This document shows, one piece after another, positions 32,610 through 42,655 of a stretch of DNA of 64,000 nucleotides; position 1 is the stretch's first letter; each line of letters opens with the position of its first letter. Source of the stretch: an uncultured Dietzia sp. (GTDB lineage Bacteria; Actinomycetota; Actinomycetes; Mycobacteriales; Mycobacteriaceae); contig NZ_CALMYY010000066.1 of NCBI RefSeq assembly GCF_937873725.1, forward strand, positions 1-64,000, in the 5' to 3' direction. A program made the position numbers and the translations under genes. The notes beneath the pieces are model-generated. The model searched no databases. It was not told where the DNA came from and worked only from the letters and a program-made list of their open reading frames with translations.

Positions 32610-33305
32610 TCAGTCGGGGAGGCGCCAGTCCACCGGCGCGGCCCCGAGCCGCGCGAGCTCGTGGTCCGCCCGGCTGAACGGCCGGGAACCGAAGAACCCC
32701 CGCGACGCCGAGAGCGGCGACGGGTGCGCGGAGGCGATGACGGGGGTCCGCCCGAGCGCGGGCGCGAGCGACTGTGCGTCGCGGCCCCAGAGGATCGCCA
32801 CCAACGGCCCGTCCCGCTCCACCAGGGCCTCGATCGCGCGCAGCGTGACGGCCTCCCACCCCTTGCCCCGGTGGGAGCCTGACTCGCCGGGGGTCACCGT
32901 GAGCACCCGGTTGAGCAGGAGCACTCCGGCGCGCGTCCAGGCGGTGAGGTCGCCGTGCGGTGGCGTGGGAAGTCCGAGGTCGTCGGTGAACTCGCGGTGG
33001 ATGTTGACCAGGCTGCGCGGCAGCGGGCGGACGTCCCGGTCGACCGAGAAGCTCAGCCCGACGGCGTGCCCCGGGGTCGGGTAGGGGTCCTGCCCCACGA
33101 TCAACACCCGGACGTCGTCGAACGGTTGGGTGAACGCCCTGAGCACCCTGTCCGCCGCGGGCAGGTATCCGCGGCCCGCGGCGTCCTCCTCGCGCAGGAA
33201 GTCGCCCATCCGACGGATCCGGCCCTCGACCGGCGCCAGCGCGCGCGCCCACCCGGGATCGAGTACCTCGCCGGACGACCATGGGTCCGGCTGGTGCGCG
33301 TCCAC
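32610..33305 (-). CDS. ung: Uracil-DNA glycosylase (family 1)
   Basis: Ung removes uracil from DNA. The 231-residue protein has the water-activating loop [17 protein letters not shown] (D73), the LLLNRVLTV strand, and the intercalation motif [17 protein letters not shown] with H194. The GTG start at 33305 lies four bases after the stop of the gamma-carbonic-anhydrase-like gene; an upstream in-frame reading would overlap that gene. It converges on the enoyl-CoA hydratase gene. Confidence 0.95.
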   Translation of the reverse strand: MDAHQPDPWSSGEVLDPGWARALAPVEGRIRRMGDFLREEDAAGRGYLPAADRVLRAFTQPFDDVRVLIVGQDPYPTPGHAVGLSFSVDRDVRPLPRSLVNIHREFTDDLGLPTPPHGDLTAWTRAGVLLLNRVLTVTPGESGSHRGKGWEAVTLRAIEALVERDGPLVAILWGRDAQSLAPALGRTPVIASAHPSPLSASRGFFGSRPFSRADHELARLGAAPVDWRLPD

Positions 33306-33309
33306 GGGT

Positions 33310-33831
33310 TCAGTCGAGCCGGCGGAGCTCGGACCGGTAGCGCATCGCGTTGTCGTGGTACATCCGCGTGTTGCCGGCGAGCATCGCCGGGTCCACCTCG
33401 TAGCCCTCCCGGATCCGCGCGGGCGCACCCAGGGCCATCCGCCGGGCGGGCAGCTCGAACCGTGGCGGGACGAGGCATCCCGCGGCGACGATCGCCCCGG
33501 CGCCGATCACCGCGCCGTTGAGCACGACCGACCCGGAGGAGATCAACGCCCCGTCCCCGATGGTCGCGCCCTCGATGTGGGCGTTGTGCCCGACGATGCA
33601 GTGCTCGCCGAGGACCGTCGGCTCCGACTCGGTGCAGTGGATGATCGTGCCGTCCTGGATGTTGGACATCGCACCGACCTCGATCCGCCCGTAATCGCCG
33701 CGCAGGACCGCGGTGGGCCAGACCGAGACGCCCGCGCCGAGTCGCACCCTGCCGATCACCACGGCGTCGGGGTGCACCCACGCGTCGGGCGCGATGTCGG
33801 GTTCGAGGTCTCCGAGTGCGTAGACAGCCAT
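33310..33831 (-). CDS. Gamma-carbonic anhydrase-fold hexapeptide protein
   Basis: A left-handed beta-helix protein (173 residues) of the YrdA/PaaY/CaiE group, with hexapeptide turns such as [21 protein letters not shown] and the C-terminal helix. Two metal-site histidines are visible, H65 in TIIHCTE and H82 in IVGHNAH. The position five residues after H82, where classical gamma enzymes have the third His, is E87; H85 might substitute. Carbonic anhydrase activity is therefore uncertain. It sits between thiL and ung. Confidence 0.82.
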   Translation of the reverse strand: MAVYALGDLEPDIAPDAWVHPDAVVIGRVRLGAGVSVWPTAVLRGDYGRIEVGAMSNIQDGTIIHCTESEPTVLGEHCIVGHNAHIEGATIGDGALISSGSVVLNGAVIGAGAIVAAGCLVPPRFELPARRMALGAPARIREGYEVDPAMLAGNTRMYHDNAMRYRSELRRLD

Positions 33832-33865
33832 GGGGTCACCCTAGTTGCCCGTCCCATCCGGTCTC

Positions 33866-34861
33866 TCAGCGCATCGCGCTCGCGCCGCGCGCGGAATCCC
33901 ACCCGCCGGGGACCCGCGGCCTCCCGTCGAGCGTCACCTCGCCGGGCTCCCCGGCCCGGATCCTCCCGATCACGGTGAACCCCGGCGGGATGGTCGCGGA
34001 CGGCGGGAACGTGCCGAGCAGCCCGTGGTCCTCCCCCCCGTCGAGGACCCACTCCAGGACCCGGGCCCCGGGGTCCGGGGCGCCCAGGACCGCGGCCGCC
34101 TCGGCGAGGAGCGGATCCACGGGCAGGTCGCGGCGGACGAGGTCGGCCGCGACCCCCGACGCCCGCGCGACGCCCGCGAGGTCGCGCAGCAGTCCGTCGC
34201 TGACGTCGGTGAGGGCGGAGGCCCCGGCCAGGCGGGCCGCCCTGCCGGACCCGATCGGGGTCACCGGGACCCGGTAGGTCTGTTGCAGCACCCCGTCGGG
34301 GCGGCCCGACAGGATCAGCGCGAGGCCCGCCTCGGACCGGCCGGGCTCGCCGGTGAGCGCCACCCTGTCGCCCGGCGCGGCGCCGTCGATGCGGAGGGGG
34401 CGCGCGCCGTCCGGGAGGGTGCCGATCGCCGTCACCCCCACGACGACGAGGTCGGCTCTGGTGAAGTCGCCTCCCACCACCACGGCACCGGATCGGGCCG
34501 CCTCGCCGTGGATCCCCTCCGACAAGCGGGCGATCTGCTCCATGCTCGTCTCCCCCGGCACGGCGACCGCCACGAGCACCCGGGAGCAGTCGGCGCCCAT
34601 CGCCAGGACGTCCGAGACGTTCTGGGCCACGGCCCGGCGACCGATGTCCCCCCACGTGGTGAGGTCTAGCCGGAAGTGGGTTCCCTCGACCACCATGTCG
34701 GTCGTCACCACCGTGGCGGCGGACGGACCTAGGACGGCCGCGTCGTCGCCGTTGCCCACGGGGTCGTCGGTGTGCTGCTCCGCCGGGCCGCGCAGCACCT
34801 CGAGGACCTCGGCCTCCCCCACCTCCGAGACGGTGGCGGACCGATCCTTCGCACGGGTCAT
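33866..34861 (-). CDS. thiL: Thiamine-monophosphate kinase
   Basis: ThiL phosphorylates TMP to thiamine pyrophosphate, the last step of the pathway. The PurM-like fold starts with GNGDDAAVLGP, then TTDMVVEGTHFRLDLTTWGDIGRRAVAQNVSDVLAMGA, which holds the Mg and substrate residues. VVGGDFTRAD and LTDVSDGLLRDLAG follow. Length 331 is normal. It is upstream of the gamma-CA-like gene and ung, and diverges from the DUF3515 gene, matching the mycobacterial order except for the gamma-CA insertion. Confidence 0.95.
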   Translation of the reverse strand: MTRAKDRSATVSEVGEAEVLEVLRGPAEQHTDDPVGNGDDAAVLGPSAATVVTTDMVVEGTHFRLDLTTWGDIGRRAVAQNVSDVLAMGADCSRVLVAVAVPGETSMEQIARLSEGIHGEAARSGAVVVGGDFTRADLVVVGVTAIGTLPDGARPLRIDGAAPGDRVALTGEPGRSEAGLALILSGRPDGVLQQTYRVPVTPIGSGRAARLAGASALTDVSDGLLRDLAGVARASGVAADLVRRDLPVDPLLAEAAAVLGAPDPGARVLEWVLDGGEDHGLLGTFPPSATIPPGFTVIGRIRAGEPGEVTLDGRPRVPGGWDSARGASAMR

Positions 34862-34971
34862 CGATGTCCTCGGTGGTCAGGCGCCGGGCGGGGCGACGCG
34901 GGTCTGTAGCGTTGCCGTCAGGCTAGCGGCCGCCGTCCCGGGCGACCGACCCGAGGAGAGGACGACCCGAC

Positions 34972-35553
34972 GTGGGCACCACCGACACCGACACCGGGGA
35001 CCGCTCGCCGCTCCCCGTCTCCACCTCCGTGGTCGTGGCCGCGGTGGTCATCCCCCTGGTGCTGCTGGTGGTCGTGCTGGTCCTGGTCCGGGATGTCCGC
35101 GAGGACGCCGCCGACGCCGCCGCGAGCGAACCCGTCACCGCGGTGACCCTGCCGTCGCCCGGGGCCGGGTCCGCGGAGTGCGCCGCCCTGGTCGGGGGAC
35201 TGCCGGATTCCCTCGGGGAGGCGAGGAGGGTCGCGTTGACCGAGCCCGCCCCGCCGGGTGCGGCCGCCTATCGGATGCCGGATTCCGCGCCCGTCGTGGT
35301 CCGCTGCGGGCTCGACGCCCCGCCCGGCTTCACCGTCGGCACGACCCTGCAGGAGGTCAACGGGGTGCAGTGGTTCAACGAACCCGACCCCGACCCCGCC
35401 GTGACCGCGTCGACGTGGGTGGCGGTCGACCGCCCGGAGTACGTGGCGGTCACCCTCCCGGACGGCAGCGGCACCGGCCCGATTCAGGACCTGTCCGACG
35501 CGCTCACCGCCACCCTCGACCTGGTCGAACCGCGACCCGCGCCGATCGGATGA
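34972..35553 (+). CDS. DUF3515 family membrane-anchored protein
   Basis: A 193-residue actinobacterial protein with a short cytoplasmic N-terminus, one membrane helix (about 17-40, VVVAAVVIPLVLLVVVLVLV), and an extracytoplasmic domain. Two cysteines (ECAALV and VRCGLD) could form a disulfide. The family (Rv2980-like) has no known role but is regularly found between thiL and ddlA, as here. The GTG start has GAGGAG upstream. A -10-like TAGCGT at 34907-34912 may drive it. Confidence 0.82.
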   Translation: MGTTDTDTGDRSPLPVSTSVVVAAVVIPLVLLVVVLVLVRDVREDAADAAASEPVTAVTLPSPGAGSAECAALVGGLPDSLGEARRVALTEPAPPGAAAYRMPDSAPVVVRCGLDAPPGFTVGTTLQEVNGVQWFNEPDPDPAVTASTWVAVDRPEYVAVTLPDGSGTGPIQDLSDALTATLDLVEPRPAPIG

Positions 35554-35566
35554 CCCTCCGGGGTGG

Positions 35567-36673
35567 TCAGAGCCCGGCGAGCGCGCTCCGCACGAGCGTG
35601 TCGAGCAGGGTCGGGTAATCCACCCCGGTCGCCGCCCACATCTGCGGGTACATGGAGATCGGCGTGAAGCCCGGCATGGTGTTGACCTCGTTGATCACCG
35701 GACCGCGGTCGGTGACGAAGAAGTCCACCCGGCTCAGCCCGCGGGCGTCCAGGGCGTGGAACGCCTCCACGGCCAGCGCCCGGAGCCGCTCGGTCTCCCC
35801 CTCGGGGAGCTCGGCGGGCAGGTCGAAGGTGCACACGTCGTCGAGGTACTTGGTGTCGAAGTCGTAGAAGGCGTCGCCCTCCGTCCGGCCGGGCTCGCCG
35901 GTGGGCTCGCCCGGGATGTGGAGCTCGGCCGGCAGGCTCGCCTCCACCCGCCCGTCCGGGTACTGGAGGACCCCGCACTCGACCTCGCGGCCGACGATCG
36001 CGGCCTCGACGATCACCTTGGGATCGAAGCGGCGGGCCTCCGCGATCGCGGAGTCCAGATCCTCCGCGCGGGAGACCTTGGTGATGCCGATGGACGAGCC
36101 ACCACGGGCGGGTTTGACGAACAGCGGAAGTCCCAACCGGTCGCGGTCGGCGTCCGACAGCGTGGCGGTGCCGGGTCGCAGGACGACCTGCCGACCGATC
36201 GGCAGACCGGCCGCGCCCAGGACGACCTTGGTGAACTCCTTGTCCATCCCGGCCGCGCTGGCGAACACCCCCGGACCCACGTACGGGATCCCGGACAGCT
36301 CGAGCAGCCCCTGGATGGTCCCGTCCTCCGCGTGGGTGCCGTGCATGACGGGGAAGACCACGTCCACCCGGGCCACCTCGTCGCCCGCCCGGTCGCCGTC
36401 CGCGTACCGCAGGACGCCGCGATCGTCGGAGGACAGGCCGAGCGCGACCCGCGGTCGCCGCGGATCGACGACCGGCATCGCGCGGTCGATGATCCGCAGG
36501 CCCGACACGTCGTCCGGGCCCAGGGTCCACATCCCCGACCCGGTGATCCCGACGGGGATGACCTCGTAGACGGCGGGGTCCAGATGGGACATGACGGCGC
36601 CGGCGGACACGCAGCTCACCGAGTGCTCGGTGCTGCGACCGCCGTACAGGACGGCAACGGTGATGCGATTCAC
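35567..36673 (-). CDS. ddlA: D-alanine--D-alanine ligase
   Basis: Ddl joins two D-alanines for peptidoglycan precursors and is the target of D-cycloserine. The 368-residue ATP-grasp protein has VLYGGRSTEHSVSCVSA at the N-terminus, VFPVMHGTHAEDGTIQGLLE, FVKPARGGSSIGITKV for ATP binding, and the Mg/D-Ala motif VDFFVTDRGPVINEVNTMPGFT. It ends 14 bases from the convergent DUF3515 gene, and gpsA lies 10 bases upstream, so gpsA-ddlA form an operon. Confidence 0.96.
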   Translation of the reverse strand: MNRITVAVLYGGRSTEHSVSCVSAGAVMSHLDPAVYEVIPVGITGSGMWTLGPDDVSGLRIIDRAMPVVDPRRPRVALGLSSDDRGVLRYADGDRAGDEVARVDVVFPVMHGTHAEDGTIQGLLELSGIPYVGPGVFASAAGMDKEFTKVVLGAAGLPIGRQVVLRPGTATLSDADRDRLGLPLFVKPARGGSSIGITKVSRAEDLDSAIAEARRFDPKVIVEAAIVGREVECGVLQYPDGRVEASLPAELHIPGEPTGEPGRTEGDAFYDFDTKYLDDVCTFDLPAELPEGETERLRALAVEAFHALDARGLSRVDFFVTDRGPVINEVNTMPGFTPISMYPQMWAATGVDYPTLLDTLVRSALAGL

Positions 36674-36683
36674 CGGGACGAGG

Positions 36684-37682
36684 CTACTCGGGCTTGGTGC
36701 TCCGCCTCATGAGGCGCACCGCCACCTCCACGGCGTCACCCCCCTCGTGACAGATCTCGTGGACGGCCTCGGTGAGCGGCATCTCGACCCCCGCCTGTCG
36801 GGACAGCTCACGGATCGACGTGCAGGACTTGACCCCCTCCGCCACCTGGCCGTTGGTCGCCTCCTGGGCCTGCTCGAGGCTCTCGCCCCTGCCGAGCCGC
36901 TCCCCGAAGGTCCGGTTCCGGGACAACGGCGAGGTGCACGTCGCCACGAGGTCGCCGAGCCCGGCCAGCCCCGCGAACGTCATCTGGCTGGCCCCCAGGG
37001 CCACGCCCAGCCTCGTCGACTCCGCCAGCCCCCGGGTGACGAGGGTGGCCATCGTGTTGTCCCCCAACCCCATCCCGGTGGCGATCCCGCACACCAGGGC
37101 GATGACGTTCTTGGTGGCGCCGCCGATCTCACACCCCACGACGTCCGTGTTGGTGTACGGGCGGAAGTACGGGGTGGAGAAGGCGTCCTGGAGTCGTTCG
37201 GCGCGCTCGACGTCCGTGCAGGCGATGACCGTCGCCGCGGGCTGTCCCTCCGCGACCTCCCGGGCGAGGTTCGGGCCCGACAGGGCCGCGATCTTGCCCT
37301 CCGGGAATCCGGCGACCTCGGCGACGACCTCGCTGATGCGCTTGAGGGTCCCGGTCTCGATGCCCTTCGCCAGGGAGATCACCCCGGCGTCCGGCTCGAA
37401 CAGGTCGACCCAGGTCTCCAGGTTGCCGCGCAGGCTCTGGGAGGGGACCGCCAGGACGACCTCGTGGGAGCCCGCGAGCACCTCCGCCGGGTCGGTCGAG
37501 GCCGTCACGGTCGCGGGCAGGACGATGCCCGGCAGGTACTTGTCGTTGCAGTGCCCCTCGTTGATCCCGCGGGCCACCTCGTCCCTCCGGGCCCACATGA
37601 TCACCTCGGACCCCGCGTCCGCGAGGACCTTGCCGACCGCGGTCCCCCATGACCCCGCACCCATCACCGCGACCCGCGCCAT
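36684..37682 (-). CDS. gpsA: Glycerol-3-phosphate dehydrogenase (NAD(P)+)
   Basis: GpsA makes sn-glycerol 3-phosphate for phospholipids from dihydroxyacetone phosphate. The start [21 protein letters not shown] has the Rossmann GxGxWG at 8-13; [36 protein letters not shown] and the catalytic-Lys segment ATKNVIAL follow. From ATG 37682 the protein is 332 residues, the normal size; the longer frame upstream lacks homology and would overlap the divergent fbiD promoter. It is co-transcribed with ddlA. Confidence 0.95.
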   Translation of the reverse strand: MARVAVMGAGSWGTAVGKVLADAGSEVIMWARRDEVARGINEGHCNDKYLPGIVLPATVTASTDPAEVLAGSHEVVLAVPSQSLRGNLETWVDLFEPDAGVISLAKGIETGTLKRISEVVAEVAGFPEGKIAALSGPNLAREVAEGQPAATVIACTDVERAERLQDAFSTPYFRPYTNTDVVGCEIGGATKNVIALVCGIATGMGLGDNTMATLVTRGLAESTRLGVALGASQMTFAGLAGLGDLVATCTSPLSRNRTFGERLGRGESLEQAQEATNGQVAEGVKSCTSIRELSRQAGVEMPLTEAVHEICHEGGDAVEVAVRLMRRSTKPE

Positions 37683-37792
37683 TTCGCCTCCCGGCTCGTC
37701 GTCCACCACCGCCAGCCCACCCGACGTGGATCGTGAGCAAACGCTACCCGGCCGCGGGCGCCTCCGAGGCCGGGCTGGCAGGATGTCCTGCA

Positions 37793-38515
37793 ATGGGAAC
37801 AGCGGCGGATCTCGAGACCCCGGGCGGCGGGTGGACACTGGTCGTCCCCGTCAAGGCCCTCGGCCGTGCCAAGAGCCGCCTGTCCCGCGCGCTGCCCCCC
37901 GCCGGTCGACGGGAGCTCGTCCTGGCCATGGCGACCGACGTCCTGCGGGCCTGCGCCGCCACGCCGGGAGTCTCGCGGGTCAGGGTGGTCACCTCCGACC
38001 CCGCCGTGGAGGCACTCGCGCGGCAGCTCGGCCTCGATTTCGTCGCCGAACCCCAGGCCCCCGCCGGGGGACCCGAACTCGACCCGCTCAACACCGCCCT
38101 GGCCTCGGCGATCCGCAACCTGCCGGGACCCGTGGGGGTGGTGACCGCCGACCTTCCCGAACTGCGCCCGGATCTCCTCGCGGGCATCCTCGCCGCCGCC
38201 GCCCGGCACCCCCACTCGGTGGTCCCCGACCGTCAGGGTGCCGGGACGACGATGGCGTTCTGGACCGGTCCGGCGCGGTTCCGGACCCCCCGCTTCGGTG
38301 CGGATTCCGCCGCCCGGCACCTCCGTGAGGGCGGGGCGGTCTCGCTGCGGCACGCCGACCCGACCGGAGCCGCAGGACGGGATGTCGACACCCCCGAGGA
38401 TCTCGTGGGGCTGACCGGCAGATCCGTGGGCGGGGCCACCGCCACGACTCTGCGGGCGGGGTCCGGGGCACACGATGCCCGCGTCACCGCGGTATCGGCC
38501 ACAATGGTCCCGTGA
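37793..38515 (+). CDS. fbiD: Phosphoenolpyruvate guanylyltransferase FbiD (CofC family)
   Basis: CofC/FbiD activates the three-carbon side chain of coenzyme F420; the mycobacterial enzyme uses phosphoenolpyruvate and GTP. The 240-residue protein shows the nucleotidyltransferase start [21 protein letters not shown], the metal motif [11 protein letters not shown], and [10 protein letters not shown] with [12 protein letters not shown]. It diverges from gpsA and its stop overlaps ppk (GTGA), the order known from M. tuberculosis (Rv2983-ppk1). It implies that the organism makes F420. Confidence 0.9.
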   Translation: MGTAADLETPGGGWTLVVPVKALGRAKSRLSRALPPAGRRELVLAMATDVLRACAATPGVSRVRVVTSDPAVEALARQLGLDFVAEPQAPAGGPELDPLNTALASAIRNLPGPVGVVTADLPELRPDLLAGILAAAARHPHSVVPDRQGAGTTMAFWTGPARFRTPRFGADSAARHLREGGAVSLRHADPTGAAGRDVDTPEDLVGLTGRSVGGATATTLRAGSGAHDARVTAVSATMVP

Positions 38516-40608
38516 CCCCAGACGAGCCAGCCCACGAACAGCTCCCCCGGCCCCGTGACCGTTACCTCAACCGAGAACTCAGCTGGCTCGACTTCAACGC
38601 CCGCGTCCTGGCGCTGGCCGGCGAGAAGGACCTGCCGCTGCTCGAGCGCGCCAAATTCCTGGCGATCTTCGCCTCGAACCTCGACGAGTTCTACATGGTC
38701 CGCGTGGCCGGGCTCAAGCGCCGCGACAAGACGGGCCTGTCGGTCCGGTCGGCCGACGGGCAGACGCCCGCCGAGCAACTCGGCCGGATCAGCGTCCGCA
38801 CGCGGGAACTGTGCAACGAGCAGACCCGGTTGTTCCACGACGAGATCCGTCCCGAGCTCGAGCGGAACGGGATCCGGATCCTGCCCTGGAGCGACCTCAC
38901 CGCGGACGAGCGGTTCTCCCTCGCGGAGTTGTTCCGCAACTCGATCTTCCCGGTGCTCACCCCCCTCGCGGTGGACCCGGCGCACCCGTTCCCCTACATC
39001 TCCGGCCTGAGCCTCAACCTGGCCGTCATCATCAGGGACATCGGATCGGGGCAGGAGCATTTCGCGCGGGTCAAGATCCCCCACAACGTCCCCCGGTTCG
39101 TGAGGGTGGACCGTGGCCACGAGGACGAGTACGCGTTCGTCCCGGCGGAGGAGATCATCGCGGCTCACCTCGGAGATCTCTTCCAGGGCATGGAGATCGT
39201 CGAGCACCACGTCTTCCGTGTGACCCGCAACGCGGACATGGAGGTCGAGGAGGATCGTGACGAGGATCTGCTCCAGGCCCTCGAACGTGAGCTCGCCCGG
39301 CGCCGCTTCGGTTCCGCGGTGCGCCTGGAGATCGCGGAGAACATGACCCCGCGGATGCTCCGCATCCTGCAGCACGAACTCGACGTCGAGCCGGAGGACG
39401 TGATCCGGTTCTCGGGGCTGCTGGACCTCACCGGGCTGTGGCAGGTCCACGGCCTGGACGTTCCCGACCTCAAGGATCCGCCGATGGTCCCGGCCACCCC
39501 GCCGGCCTTCGGCGAGCGGGAGACCGCCCGGAGCATCTTCGCCTCGCTGCAGGAGGGGGACGTCCTGGTCGAGCACCCCTATGACTCGTTCGCCACCACC
39601 GTGCAGAGGTTCATCGAGCAGGCCGCGGCGGACGAGAACGTGCTGGCCATCAAGCAGACCCTGTACCGGACCTCGGGCGACTCCCCCATCGTCAACGCCC
39701 TGGTCGACGCCGCGGCGGCGGGCAAGCAGGTGGTCGCGCTGGTGGAGATCAAGGCCAGATTCGACGAGCAGAACAACATCAGGTGGGCCCGCGAGCTGGA
39801 GAAGGCGGGCGTCCACGTGGTGTACGGCCTGCTCGGTCTCAAGACCCACTGCAAGACCTGCCTGGTGGTGCGCAAGGAGGGCGACCGACTCCAGCGGTAC
39901 GCCCACATCGGCACCGGGAACTACAACCCCAAGACGGCCCGTCTGTACGAGGACGTGGGCCTGTTCACCGCGGACGAGGACGTGGTCTCGGACCTGACGG
40001 ACCTCTTCAACCATCTCACCGGGTTCTCCAACGTGTCCAAGTACCGACGGCTCCTGGTCGCCCCGGAGGGCATCCGTTCGGGGATCATCGAGCGGATCGA
40101 CCGCGAGATCGCGTTCGCGGCCGAGGGCCGCCAGGCGGGGATCCGGCTCAAGGCCAACGCCCTGGTCGACGAGCAGATCATCGACGCCCTCTACCGCGCG
40201 TCCCAGTCCGGCGTCCCCGTGAACGTGGTGGTCCGCGGCATCTGCGCCCTCCGCGCCGGGGTCGCCGGGCTCAGCGAGAACATCCACGTCCGCTCGATCC
40301 TGGGACGGTTCCTCGAGCACTCCCGGATCCTGCATTTCCGTGGCGCCGACGAGGTGCTGATCGGCAGCGCCGACATGATGCACCGGAACCTCGACCGCCG
40401 CGTCGAGGTGATGACCACGGTCACCGACCCCCGGCTCAAGGGGCAGGTCCACCGCATCTTCGACTCCGCCCTCGACCCGTCCACCCGGAGTTTCCACCTC
40501 CGGCCCGACGCATCGTGGGCGAGGATGCCCGCGGAGGAGTCCTGGGCCGAGTCGGTCGATCACCAGGAACGCATGGCGGCCGTCCACGCGGGGTTCCGGA
40601 ACCGATGA
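38512..40608 (+). CDS. ppk1: Polyphosphate kinase 1
   Basis: PPK1 polymerises inorganic polyphosphate from ATP and is membrane-associated. The 698-residue protein has the N-terminal [33 protein letters not shown] and the catalytic PLD-like half. The autophosphorylated His is expected to be H446 in [11 protein letters not shown] and the second His H603 in [27 protein letters not shown] lies between them. The GTG start overlaps fbiD and the stop overlaps mutT1 (ATGA), so three genes are translationally chained. Confidence 0.96.
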   Translation: MTPDEPAHEQLPRPRDRYLNRELSWLDFNARVLALAGEKDLPLLERAKFLAIFASNLDEFYMVRVAGLKRRDKTGLSVRSADGQTPAEQLGRISVRTRELCNEQTRLFHDEIRPELERNGIRILPWSDLTADERFSLAELFRNSIFPVLTPLAVDPAHPFPYISGLSLNLAVIIRDIGSGQEHFARVKIPHNVPRFVRVDRGHEDEYAFVPAEEIIAAHLGDLFQGMEIVEHHVFRVTRNADMEVEEDRDEDLLQALERELARRRFGSAVRLEIAENMTPRMLRILQHELDVEPEDVIRFSGLLDLTGLWQVHGLDVPDLKDPPMVPATPPAFGERETARSIFASLQEGDVLVEHPYDSFATTVQRFIEQAAADENVLAIKQTLYRTSGDSPIVNALVDAAAAGKQVVALVEIKARFDEQNNIRWARELEKAGVHVVYGLLGLKTHCKTCLVVRKEGDRLQRYAHIGTGNYNPKTARLYEDVGLFTADEDVVSDLTDLFNHLTGFSNVSKYRRLLVAPEGIRSGIIERIDREIAFAAEGRQAGIRLKANALVDEQIIDALYRASQSGVPVNVVVRGICALRAGVAGLSENIHVRSILGRFLEHSRILHFRGADEVLIGSADMMHRNLDRRVEVMTTVTDPRLKGQVHRIFDSALDPSTRSFHLRPDASWARMPAEESWAESVDHQERMAAVHAGFRNR

Positions 40609-41525
40609 GCAGGGCGGTGAACGGAGGCAGGCCCCGCGTCCGGGTGGTCCCCGCCGCGGGCGCCGTCCTCTATCGCATGGACGGCGACGCCCCGCGGTGC
40701 GCGGTGGTCCACCGACCGCGGTACGACGACTGGTCTCTGCCCAAGGGCAAGGTCGACGCGGGCGAGTCGCTGGCCGTGACGGCCGTGCGGGAGATCGCCG
40801 AGGAGACCGGCTTCACGGCCGTCCTGCAGTCCAGGATCGGGACCACCGCGTACCCGCTCAAGGAGAACACCCGGAAGGAGGTGACCTACTGGTCGGCGCT
40901 CGCCCGCGGCGGTGCGTTCGAGGCGAACTCCGAGGTGGACGAGATCCGCTGGCTGTCCGTCGAGGAGGCCAAGAGGACCGTGACGTACGCGCTGGATCGG
41001 AAGGTCCTCACCCGCTTCGCCGAGGCCCCCCCGGCCCGCTCGGTCCTCCTGCTGGTCCGGCACGCCAAGGCGGGGAGCCGCTCCGAGTGGAGTGGCAACG
41101 ACGCGCTCCGCCCCCTCGACAAGACGGGGCGGGCCCAGGCGGAGATGCTGGTGCCCATGCTCCGGGCGTTCGGCGCCCGCCGCGTGCACAGCGCGCCCAG
41201 GGTGCGGTGCGAGCAGACGCTGGCACCGTTGGCGGAGGAACTCGGCGTGACGATCGCAGTCGAGCCCGCGCTCACCGACGAGGCGTACCTCGACGATCCC
41301 GCCGCCGCCCGGGCCCGTCTCATCGACCTCGCCGCCGGAAAGGGCGTCGCGGCGGTGGGCTCGCAGGGGACCGCCATCCCCGGGATGGTCGGCGACCTGG
41401 CCGACCTGGCCGGCCTCGACGTGGGGGACACCTCCACCAAGAAGGCCGGCGCGTGGGGGCTGGGGTTCGACGGCGAGACGCTGGTCTACGCCGACTACTA
41501 CCCGAGCCCGCTACCGCTGCGCTGA
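40605..41525 (+). CDS. mutT1: MutT1-type Nudix hydrolase fused to histidine phosphatase
   Basis: Two domains. Residues ~12-140 form a Nudix hydrolase with the full box G48-x5-E54-x7-R62E63IAEETGF. Residues ~145-306 form a histidine phosphatase with RHAKAG (catalytic H153). In mycobacteria this fusion (Rv2985) hydrolyses 8-oxo-(d)GTP and 8-oxo-(d)GDP and also diadenosine polyphosphates. The ATG overlaps the ppk stop, linking polyphosphate and nucleotide clean-up. The 3' end overlaps the convergent hup gene by 15 bases. Confidence 0.94.
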   Translation: MSRAVNGGRPRVRVVPAAGAVLYRMDGDAPRCAVVHRPRYDDWSLPKGKVDAGESLAVTAVREIAEETGFTAVLQSRIGTTAYPLKENTRKEVTYWSALARGGAFEANSEVDEIRWLSVEEAKRTVTYALDRKVLTRFAEAPPARSVLLLVRHAKAGSRSEWSGNDALRPLDKTGRAQAEMLVPMLRAFGARRVHSAPRVRCEQTLAPLAEELGVTIAVEPALTDEAYLDDPAAARARLIDLAAGKGVAAVGSQGTAIPGMVGDLADLAGLDVGDTSTKKAGAWGLGFDGETLVYADYYPSPLPLR

Positions 41526-41921
41526 ACCCGCCACCGCAGAACCCACCACATTCTCGCGATGGTCGACGCCGTTGGCCCGCAGCCCGCCGAAGGCCTGGTG
41601 CGAGCTGGACCGCTTGGCCGCGAGACGCCCCTCCGGCAGAGTCTCCGTCCCCTGGACCACGGATTTGAAGTACTGCCCCGGCCGGAACGCGGGAGAATAC
41701 GTGGGCGGGACGGGGATGGACTCGCCGGTGTGCGGGTTCCGGGCGACCCGGGCCGCGCGGGCTCTCTTCTCGAAGATCCCGAAACCCATGATGGTGATGG
41801 ACTCCCCCGAGGCCACGGCCCGCACGATGATGTCGAGGGTGTTCTCCAAGGCCTCGGTGGCCAGCTGGTGGTCACCGCCCATCCGGTCCGCCAGTTCTGT
41901 GATCAGGTCCGCCTTGTTCAC
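41511..41921 (-). CDS. hup: HU-family DNA-binding protein (short, no Lys-rich tail)
   Basis: HU is a nucleoid protein that bends DNA. Residues 1-90 give the HU fold, with VNKADLITELADRMGG, GFGIFEKRARAARVARNPHTGE and AFRPGQYFKSVV. Mycobacterial HupB continues for about 110 residues of Ala/Lys repeats; here only ~46 residues follow (LPEGRLAAKRSSSHQAF and a Gly/Val/Ala end), with a single Lys after position 90. GTG 41921 is the start that begins the HU fold. A -10 element TATACT is at 41988-41983. The gene neighbours leuD as in mycobacteria. Confidence 0.9.
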   Translation of the reverse strand: MNKADLITELADRMGGDHQLATEALENTLDIIVRAVASGESITIMGFGIFEKRARAARVARNPHTGESIPVPPTYSPAFRPGQYFKSVVQGTETLPEGRLAAKRSSSHQAFGGLRANGVDHRENVVGSAVAGSAQR

Positions 41922-41982
41922 GTGGGGTCCCCTTCCGGGTGGATACACGGACCGGGTCGACGTCCCGGCCACAACCAACATA

Positions 41983-41988
41983 AGTATA
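41983..41988 (-). promoter_or_regulatory. -10 element of hup
   Basis: TATACT on the minus strand is a near-consensus -10 box, 62 bases before the GTG start, in a locally AT-richer stretch that stands out from the surrounding sequence. The start site would be near 41976. No clear -35 is seen. Confidence 0.5.
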
Positions 41989-42053
41989 CTCCCACGTTGG
42001 CCGTATCCCTCGGCGACTGCGGACCATACTCCGCGAATTCACACGAGGACCCC

Positions 42054-42650
42054 TCAGCGGGGGGTGGTGACCGGCGCGAAGGCCGGTCGTCGCTCCTCGA
42101 AGTCCGAGATGGCGTCGGCCTTACGCAGAGTGAGCCCGATGTCGTCGAGCCCCTCCATGAGCCTCCACCGCGTGTAGTCGTCGATGTCGAACGGGACCGT
42201 GACGTCGCCGGCGGTCACCGTGCGCGTGCCCAGATCGACGGTCAACTCGATTCCAGGTCGCTCGTCCATGATCTTCCAGAGCAGTTCGACGTCCTGCTGG
42301 TCGACCCGGGCGGCCACCAGTCCGGACTTGCCGGAGTTGCCGCGGAAGATGTCGGCGAAGCGGGAGGAGATCACCACGCGGAAGCCGAAGTCCATCAGCG
42401 CCCAGACCGCGTGCTCCCGGGACGACCCGGTTCCGAAGTCGGGGCCCGCGACGAGCACCGAGGCGTGGTCGTAGGGCGGGCGGTTGAGCACGAAGTCGGG
42501 CTCCTTGGCGCGCCAGGACGAGAACAGACCGTCCTCGAACCCGGTGCGCGTGACGCGCTTGAGGTACTCCGCCGGGATGATCTGGTCGGTGTCCACGTTG
42601 GACCGGTGGAGCGGGGCCCCGATGCCGGTGTGGGTGGTGATCGGCTCCAT
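42054..42650 (-). CDS. leuD: 3-isopropylmalate dehydratase small subunit
   Basis: LeuD is the swivel domain of isopropylmalate isomerase in leucine synthesis. The 198-residue protein has [63 protein letters not shown] and GNSGKSGL, all conserved. It starts five bases after the leuC stop, so the two subunits are made together. Confidence 0.97.
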   Translation of the reverse strand: MEPITTHTGIGAPLHRSNVDTDQIIPAEYLKRVTRTGFEDGLFSSWRAKEPDFVLNRPPYDHASVLVAGPDFGTGSSREHAVWALMDFGFRVVISSRFADIFRGNSGKSGLVAARVDQQDVELLWKIMDERPGIELTVDLGTRTVTAGDVTVPFDIDDYTRWRLMEGLDDIGLTLRKADAISDFEERRPAFAPVTTPR

Positions 42651-42655
42651 GGTGG

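Noticed and set aside
38233..40587. Minus-strand open frame of 784 codons opposite fbiD and ppk
   Set aside because: Shadow of ppk, which has all catalytic motifs on the plus strand.
41511..41640. A frameshift hiding a Lys-rich HupB tail
   Set aside because: No minus-strand frame in this stretch is rich in lysine codons, so the tail appears to be absent, not masked.
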